Source: Viridothelium virens (lineage: Eukaryota > Ascomycota > Dothideomycetes > Trypetheliales > Trypetheliaceae). From it: a stretch of 64,000 nt of DNA. A program made the translations under genes and the position numbers. Under the pieces are notes generated by a model. The model ran no database searches. It had not been told where the DNA came from and was given only the letters and a program-made list of their open reading frames with translations. The DNA is taken from contig ML991801.1 of the NCBI GenBank assembly GCA_010094025.1, positions 268,335 to 332,334 on the forward strand, given 5' to 3'. The first letter of the stretch is position 1. Each line of letters starts with the position of its first letter. Positions 56,615-64,000 of this stretch are shown one piece after another.

Positions 56615-59600
56615 TTAGCTATAATACTCTAATAACCACGCCTTTAGCACGCCGATCGTTGGATACTCGAGGAACAAACTGCCCGCGACGTTCACACCCA
56701 GCTCCTCGCGGAACTTCTCGGCAATAACAAGGCTCATCAGGCTGTCGACACCCAGATTGGCGAATTCGGCGTCGTCAGTGAGCTCCGCCAGGTTGAAACC
56801 AGCTTCTTTGGCGATCAACACGAGGGCCTTGTGCGCTGTGCTGTCCTGATCGTCTGTTGCGGGTGTTGGTACTGCCGAAGACTTTTCGGGTAGGACCTTG
56901 GCCTCTACCGATGTCGGCACAACTTCCGTGGGCTGTGGCAACTGCGCCGACTGCGCTGGCTTTGGTGGTGAGGGCTCAGGATGGATCACTTTTGGTGGAT
57001 TCGGAGCATTGCCGGCGGCATGCGATTTTGCAACCGCCGAGTCAGGTGCCGAGAAGAAGCGGTTCAGTAGAATGCGTGGATAGCGGCGAAACTGGATACC
57101 ACCGACCATTCCTATGATCTCGCTTTTCTGAAGGACGTAGACGTCACCAAAGTGTACTGATGGATCTTCGGTGGTCGGGATCATTTTGACGTATGACCGG
57201 TAACTCTGACCGCCAACAAGTGGACGCGCGAAACGCATGCTCTTCCATCCTGGTGTCACACAGAAAGTTTCGGCGCTATTACTGGCATCTGAGACGTTCA
57301 TGATGAAACCTGCAAGATGCGCGACGCTGTCGATGAAATAAGGTGGTACCGTGTAATCGCCGTGGCCATGAACCTCCTTCAGCGTAACATCGGCGTATGC
57401 TTCGAACCCATTCAAAACAACTATTTGCATACCACGATAGTTGTCGGCGTAGTCCACCAGATTATGTGCAAACAGCGTGTATGCCATGTTGTGAGAAAAG
57501 CGGCTTGCAACGCCCTCTTCCGCAAGCTTCCCCAATGCGTCGATACGACCTTGAATAAGGTGGGTCAGTGAAGCCCAGGATGATAACCAATGGCTTGCAT
57601 TGCCATATAGGATACGGCATGTAGCGAAGGGTTCAGAGACGCCACCGTCATTGGAGACATTCTGCCAGATTAAGTCCGCCCCAACAGTAGACACATCAAC
57701 CGTCGATGCAGTAACACGAATCATTTGCGGCGTCTTTGTATTCTTTTGTGCAACAAGCCCCTTCGTTACCTCTAAATGTGTAATGTCGACGTGGATAGTT
57801 TCAACCTTGGGGACCAATTGTCTGTAGAGATACTCGCTCAATGTGTACGCGATGTCAGCGTGGATCGACTATGCGCTCAGATTAGTGTCTCCTTGGCTGG
57901 TCACTACACGCTTCACTTACCGAGGTCACAACGCCGCATCCGTTCATCCTATGCCCATGTGCAGCCGCAAGAAACGACGACTGCATTAGATCGGACTGCA
58001 TCACGACCTTACCGTGCGTTCCAGTGAACGTCTCCTCTAAAATGTTCTGAACGGTCGCTGTTCTTAGACTTGAAACTGGGGTACTTGTACCACTTGACGT
58101 TCCCCGGGAGTCATAGAACGTGTTGCCCTTAGTCAAAGCCCAGTCACCCTTATACTGGATCCAATGTCTCTTCTCGTTCCAACAGTAGGTGGGAAGATCC
58201 AGGAGACGGAGCGAGCCTTCGAAAGGTTGATGAAACTCGCCCCAACGAATCTGCAAACCAGCACAATGCAGTTGTCCTAAAGCCTGAGATAGAGTAGTCC
58301 AGTTATCCTCACCACGGCAGAATGAGCCCACAGTGACGGGAGCTGGTTCCATTATGGCTTTTATGAAGGCAGTGCAAACAGGATGCGGGCCAATCTCGAC
58401 CCAGACGGTGTCCTTGTCGATACTGGATGTCGTCTTTGCATTCTGTATGGCAGCCAAGAAATTGACAGTTTCACGGGTCGCTCGGCGTACGTACTCTGCA
58501 TTCACAGAATTTTCATCAAACACAACCTTACTAAGTAAGGCAGAAACGATCGGAAGAGTAGGTGCGCGGAAGAGAACAGCTTTCCTCAATAACTCCTCAA
58601 GCTCGTTGAGAATAGGATCCATTTGAGCAGAGTGGAACGCGAAAGGAACATCTAGAATAAAGCAGCGGAACCCCAGGTCTCGTAGTAACGATGAGATCTC
58701 GTCCATCTGTGCCGTCGTACCGCTAAGAACGGTCTCTTTGGGAGCATTGACACACGCCAGGTCATAGGACAAGCCGTTGACCGCGTCTTCAATTGCCGAC
58801 AGAGATGCCTTAATAGCCAGCATGCAGTGGCTTCCTGCTGTGCAGAGAGACTCTAGCATGCGAGCCCGAGAGCCGACGAGGAATATGGCATCGCTAGCTG
58901 AAAGTATACCTGCCACGCAGAAAGCAGCATATTCACCCAAGCTGTGCCCCATTACTAGCTCAGGTTTTACACCCAGCGTCTCCCAATATTTAGCTAAGGC
59001 GATTTGGACGCAAGTATGGGCGACCTGAGTGATGACTGGCGAGAAAACGTGATCTCTTGGGAAACTGCCATCGATAGCTGGAATGAAGGATGGGAATCTG
59101 TGCCCTTGAGCAAGAAGATTGAGGTGTGTTATCTGAGCATGGAAGAATGGTGAGTGGTGGTAAAGCTGCAAATTCATTGACTTTTCCGCCGCTCCTTGGC
59201 CGGTGAAGACAAATGCGACAGGAGGCGCATCCGGACCAGAGACATGCTTCTGAGTCTCAGTCTCTTGAAGATGAGAGATGAGTTGCTGTTTCAATGAGCC
59301 GACTTCCGCAGCATGGATCGCGAGACGATGGTTGTGGTGGTAGCGTCTTGCGGTCAATGAGTACGCCAGGTCGGCCAGGCAGACATCCGGATGTCCATCC
59401 AGGAAGTTGAGCAGTCGCTCCACGTTACCCTTCAGTGAACGCTTGCTCTTAGCAGAGACTGTAAAGACGTGACTAGGACGTGGATCGGTTCCTATCTTCT
59501 CTCGCAGTGGTGGCTCCTCTAGAGCGACAGTAGTATTGCCACCAGCAGCGCTGAAGTTATTAATAACAGCAATGCGCTTTCTGTCCGGTGTGCGAGTCCA

Positions 59601-62125
59601 ATCAGTGGGTTTGAAGGGAATGTGCAGGTTGCGTTTCTCCATATCCTGGGGAAAACCAGGATTGATGTCATTCTTGATACCGATGTGAGGTGGAATAGTA
59701 CTCTTTTGAAGCATCAGCAATACCTTAATAAGAGCAGTCACACCAGCAGCAGCCTCTCCGTGACCAACATTCGCTTTGACAGCGCCAATATGCAATGCTT
59801 GCTTCGCTGTCCGCCTTTTACCCTTGATAGGGGCGAAGACTTCTGTAATGGACTGCATCTCCTCCGCGTCCCCAGCCTGTGTGCCAGTGCCATGAAATTC
59901 GACATAGCTAACGTCAAGAGGATTGACACAGGCCCTTGACATGACTTGCCGGTAGAGGTCTGCCTGATGACCAGCGTGTGGATGTGTTATAGAAACCGCA
60001 TTGGCGGAATGATTGGTGGCCGCAGCTGTTATAACTCCAAGGATATTATCGTTATCAGCCTCAGCATCATCTAAGCGCTTTAAAACAATTGATCCAATAC
60101 CATCTGCACGGCAATATCCGTCGGCCTGGCAGTCCCAGGTTTTGCAAGCATTGGGGGTCTTGGTGAGGAAATGTCCATTGCAAAGACCAGCAAACGCATC
60201 TGAATTAGTTAAGACATTAAGCCCTCCAGCTACCACCGTGTCCACATCGCCTGCCCACAGAGCGGTACAAGCTGCTTGAATCGTGGCTAAACTGGAGGAG
60301 CAAGCCGTATCACAGTTAAAGCTTGGGCCGGAGAACTTGAAGAAGTAGTTGATACGGCCAGGACCAAAAGCCCGGCAGCCGCCGGGGATGAAGTATGTGC
60401 TAATCTCTTGAGCAGTATTCACCTCTCGATAATCGTCGCTTGCCTGGCCATACCACGTGCCTATTCGAGCTAGATTTGTTGCACGAGTCCGGTTAGCCAG
60501 ATATCCTGAGCGTTCTAAAGCCTCATATGCTGTAACAAGTGCTAGACGCTGCATGGGATCTGTTTGCTCAGCCTCGCGAGGAGACATATTAAAAAAGGGC
60601 GCATCAAATAAGCCTGGCTCATTGATAAAGCAACCATAAGCTGTATGACTGGTATTCATCTTCTTACCGGTTACATCATGGTGCGATTCTACGTCGAAAC
60701 GGTCGGCGGGTATTTTGCGATGAACATCGATACCTCCCTCAAGAAGTTCCCAAAATTTTTGGGTATCGGTGGCTCCTCCGGGCATGCGGCACGACATGCC
60801 GACGATGGCTATCTTCGACTGCATGGAGCCTCGCGGCTGATGGGGCTGTTGATGGTCGCTCATTGCTGTCCAAGAGAGTAAGTCATCTATATTCGTAGTG
60901 ACATTTGGTATCGCAGCTGTCAGTGCATCTGATAGTTGCTGTATTGGAAGAGACACCCGGAAGGCCTTCATGCTAGCGTGGCGAATCTCAGCCTTACCGA
61001 CCCGCTCAGTCACACCACGAACGACTCCATCCCATATGATCTGTTTGGTCATGATCTCAAAAACCACCTGGTGGATGAGGTTGGAGGCACTTGACGCAGC
61101 AAAGGGTTGTCCTGTATTAGTCGACATGACTGGTACTATGGGTTGAAACCGCGATGGCAGCGAAAGTGCTTGGACGACGATGTCAACATCATCATGGTTG
61201 TAGATATGAGGTGCATGACAAAGACCTCCGTACACTGGTAGCTGAGTGAACTTTCGATCGCGAAAGAATCCCGAAGTGCGAAAGAGGGCCTTTAGTCGAG
61301 ATGGTGGTCCACTCACGGTGACTGATGTGTCATTTAGAGCGCTGACGAAGACTCTACTAGCAGCTGGGATTGCCTATATGCGGAATTAAACACCTGCCAG
61401 TAGATGAGACACAGATATTGTCACTCACATCTCGTTCCTGAATTCTATCGAGCTCTTCCTGCGCATCATTCGCAGTGAGCCCATAAATGCACCATGCCCA
61501 CGAGTCGGAAGACTCGCCATCCGGAGCCTCCAGATTTAGAGATACGTCACGAACATGCAAGCCAAGACGAAATGCGATGCGCAAAACCTCGACTCCTGAC
61601 GTTACCAAGTCATCCAAAGACGTGGAGACTGATACGGCTGTTGAGACCAAAAGGCCAATACCAAGGCCAGCGAGGAGACTAGTCCCAGAACCACTGGTAT
61701 GTGGTTCCGGAGAGTTTTCGCAATAGCTGCTGCCATGTAAGCTCCTTTGGTAGACTATAGTCTATGCTGCCGAGTTCTTACCCAATGTACGTCGCCAACT
61801 GCAGGACACAGAGTAAGACCCCGTCGATTGACCCACAAAGAGGCCCTTTTCGGAGTTCCAACTCTCCGGCAAGCGTCGTTACTGATTCGAACGCAGGAAC
61901 AAGATGGGATAATTCAGTATGAAGCCTGCCGATCTCTTGCCGCAAGGTCTGCGTAGCCGCATCCAAGAATCTGCTGAGAACGGGATGATCGTGGCGCTTG
62001 CTAGATTCGCGAAGTCTTGTAAACAAGGATGAGAGATCGTCGCTAGGAAACTCGTTGCTAAAGTAGACAAGGTTGAGCTTGAGACCGCCATTCTCATCTT
62101 CGGATAGGGGCGTGCGGGAAACCAT
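56615..62125 (-). CDS. Non-reducing PKS, SAT-KS-MAT-PT-ACP, no TE
   Basis: Four exons: 62125-61782, 61729-61429, 61373-57921, 57868-56615 (1783 residues). Iterative type I non-reducing polyketide synthase. Starter-unit acyltransferase at about 1-370 with [13 protein letters not shown]; ketosynthase from about 402 with Cys573 in DTACSSS, His709 in EFHGTG and His753 in NVGHGEA; malonyl acyltransferase with Ser1026 in GHSLGEYA; product template domain with His1356 (HRMNG) and Asp1546 ([10 protein letters not shown]); one acyl carrier protein with Ser1742 in LGVDSLMSL. It ends 41 residues after that serine: no thioesterase, Claisen cyclase or reductase. Size and layout equal atrochrysone carboxylic acid synthases, whose product is released by a separate metallo-beta-lactamase enzyme; that gene lies next door. 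Exact product is inferred. Confidence 0.95.
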
Positions 62126-62544
62126 GGCGAAGGACGACGTTGACGATGGAGACGATGAAATCGCCGGATTTGGTGGCGAATTCCTCGCCGATGAATGAAT
62201 GGGTAAGGACAGATTGAATAGCTGACAGCCTTGTGGCTGTAGAAAACAACTGAATGGTTGATGCTACAGGATATTTTTGCAAGATGAACATGTCATAAGT
62301 ACGAATCCAAATGGAGGGAGCTGAATGCAGGGTCTCAGTAACAGCTGCATGGAGAAGATAGAGCCTAGGTTTTTTAGTCCGACCACCGGGAAAGCGCTGG
62401 TATCGGGAGTCGGATTTCTGGACTGTGACCGGAACGGCGGCTTTCACCTCTTCATACCGGGGCACATTCCATGATTTCCGTATCTTTTTGCACAGTAGTC
62501 TGTTGCTCTCATCTCCTGACACAGGTCTGTTGTTTCAGTCGACC
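62126..62544. promoter_or_regulatory. Bidirectional promoter, PKS and thioesterase
   Basis: 419 bp between the divergent start codons. CGG/CCG elements cluster in it, including CCG-N5-CGG at 62379-62389 and TCGG-type triplets at 62403-62416, as expected for Zn2Cys6 regulators. No regulator gene lies in the window. Regulation is inferred. Confidence 0.5.
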
Positions 62545-63571
62545 ATGGGCGAAGGCGGGTACCGCCAAATCAACAAGACTCTGAATGCCTGTGCGTTCGA
62601 AGATTATCTTGCCACTCAGCAATCGCGCCTACCGAAGTTGCTGGATGTCGAGCAGCTCAGCCCGCGGGTCATTCGTGTGCTGGGCCAGAATGCGGGAAAG
62701 GTATGTCCGCTTTCGCAACTGCTGTATCGTTTTCCTTTTACTTTTTGTTTGAGACTGATAGAGAGCTTACTCTACTCTACATCAGTTCACCTTGCAGGGC
62801 ACGAACACATACATTGTTGGGACCGGAGAGCATAGGCTTATCATTGATACGGCCCAGGGATACCGCGCGTGGGCAGATTTGATCGAAACAACACTAGATG
62901 AGAGGTGTATTGCCTTGTCTCATGTGCTGTTGACCCACTGGCATGGCGATCACACAGGGGGTGTACCTGATCTGATCAGACTGTATCCAAACCTAACGGA
63001 AGGGATTCACAAGAATTTTCCAGAGCACGGGCAGCGGCCAATCGAGGAGGGACAGGTATTCTGCGTTGATGGCGCTACCGTCCGGGCTATACACGGGCCA
63101 GGCCATTCCCATGACCACATGTGCTTCATCCTGGAAGAGGAAAACGCCATGTTCACAGGCGATAATGTACTGGGCCATGGGACAAGTGCGGTGGAAAAGC
63201 TCGGTCTGTACATGCACACATTGCGGAAGCTGCATTCACAGGAGTGTACTGTGGGCTATCCGGCGCACGGCGCTGTCATTTCAGACCTACCAGCCAAAAT
63301 CACTGGGGAGCTGGCGCAAAAGGTTCGCCGCGAGAAGCAATGCCTGTCCGCGCTGAGTCGCCTGGGTAAAGGACACTCGTCGGCGACACGAGGGAGCGCG
63401 ACTGTGAGCGAATTAATCGATGAGATCCATGGAGAGCAAGTGGATGCTGAGGTGCGAAAGCTAGCGCTGGAGCCGTTCATGGATGAGGTACTCCGCAAGC
63501 TGGCCGAGGACGGAAAGGTTGGCTTCCACGTACGGAAGGGGACGCGAAAATGGTTTGCTGTCGCAGTGTAG
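62545..63571 (+). CDS. Metallo-beta-lactamase-type thioesterase (ACTE-like)
   Basis: Two exons, 62545-62700 and 62786-63571, with an 85-nt intron (313 residues). Stand-alone hydrolase that would release the polyketide from the carrier domain of the neighbouring PKS, giving a free acid such as atrochrysone carboxylic acid. The dinuclear zinc motif THWHGDHTGG is at about 108-117. Further ligands fit GPGHSHDHMCF, FTGDNVLGHG and YPAHGAV. The N-terminus (INKTLNACAFEDYLATQQSR) and FTLQGTNTYIVGTG are standard for the fungal PKS-partner class. Divergent from the PKS, so a shared promoter is probable. Confidence 0.95.
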
Positions 63572-64000
63572 ATATGTTCAGTATGATAGACTTGACTGGG
63601 AGCCAAGTGGTGGTCAATTGGATGTTAGATGATGTGGTGCGAGATAAGTTGGATTGGGTAATTAAGTGCAGACTGGGCAACGATAGGCGCGATACGTATC
63701 GTACGATAAGCCCTATCGTACGATAAATTACCGCGATATCGCCGATATCGTCAGCGCCGACACACTTATCGTAATAAAATAAAATTCCTCCCCTTAATAA
63801 GCTATTGTATGAGATAATTTACTCTAAATTATATAATTGATTTTTTAAAATATTTGATCTTTTCTAATCCTTTAAAAGTTCTTAAAGTTTAACAGTATCT
63901 GGATTAAGCTGTGCTTTATCCTAAGAAATTGTATAACACGCATTAAAAAATACCTATTCTGGTTTATTACTTATTGCAGGAATTAAGAGAATGTTAAGAG
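63572..64000. other. AT-rich, RIP-like right edge
   Basis: From about 63760 the sequence becomes strongly AT-rich and TpA-rich with no coding, as in transposon remnants mutated by repeat-induced point mutation. Marks the right border of the polyketide locus within the window. Confidence 0.6.
63691..63750. repeat. Cluster of short palindromes (possible transposon end)
   Basis: GATACGTATC (63691-63700), TATCGTACGATA twice (63697-63708 and 63714-63725) and GCGATATCGC/CGATATCG (about 63733-63750) lie within 60 bp at the GC-to-AT transition. Could be the end of a DNA transposon; no transposase is visible. Confidence 0.5.

Noticed and set aside
56615-62125. PKS as a DHN-melanin synthase (given the dehydratase nearby)
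   Set aside because: Melanin synthases have two ACPs and a C-terminal thioesterase/Claisen cyclase; this one has a single ACP and no TE, with a stand-alone metallo-beta-lactamase partner.
1-64000. CRISPR arrays, rRNA operons, bacterial operons
   Set aside because: None seen; the window is eukaryotic with spliceosomal introns.

Overview
The window is nuclear DNA from a filamentous ascomycete (Pezizomycotina). The evidence is short GT-AG introns (mostly 44-96 nt) with CTAAC/CTGAC branch points, fungal-only families (a Clr2 silencing protein, fungal NLRs, a SAT-type non-reducing polyketide synthase) and an AT-rich, RIP-like right edge. I cannot name the species. ORF ends were refined here by choosing splice sites that keep the frame. 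For every multi-exon model given, the exon lengths sum to a multiple of three, but none has been checked against RNA.

Left part (1-25.9 kb), mostly housekeeping or structural genes: a 5'-truncated GH15 glucoamylase; a type II membrane protein; a Clr2-like heterochromatin protein; a SAM plus HMG-box protein; a very long Glu/Pro/Ala-rich protein with an apparent GC-AG intron; a gag-like single-exon gene without pol; a single-pass cell-surface protein with a His-Glu-Leu repeat tail; two fungal coiled-coil proteins; and 6-phosphogluconolactonase.

Middle part (27-42 kb), rich in self/non-self and stress-type genes: a six-exon protein with a fungal STAND-type N-terminal domain, ankyrin-like repeats and cysteine clusters; a likely frameshifted gene remnant; a glycine-zipper protein; a secreted serine carboxypeptidase; and the most interesting locus, a divergent pair made of an NB-ARC/TPR NLR (37.3-39.8 kb, minus) and a SesB-like alpha/beta hydrolase (40.6-42.1 kb, plus). 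The NLR N-terminus and the hydrolase C-terminus carry the same short Gly/Thr/Phe motif (10 of 19 residues identical). That is the architecture of fungal amyloid-signalling NLR/effector pairs, in which the receptor templates a prion-like fold onto the effector.

Right part (43-64 kb): an iron-type alcohol dehydrogenase, a small-subunit catalase, a sulfite-oxidase-like molybdoenzyme, and a secreted S41-type peptidase-like protein whose GPI-signal-like tail is cut off by an in-frame TAA. The window ends with a compact polyketide locus: a scytalone-dehydratase-like enzyme, a SAT-KS-MAT-PT-ACP polyketide synthase without a thioesterase, and a divergent metallo-beta-lactamase-type thioesterase. This set matches atrochrysone/emodin-type anthraquinone loci: the PKS builds the octaketide, the stand-alone hydrolase releases it and the dehydratase-like protein would act on a later intermediate. 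The locus abuts an AT-rich stretch with clustered palindromes that looks like a mutated transposon edge.
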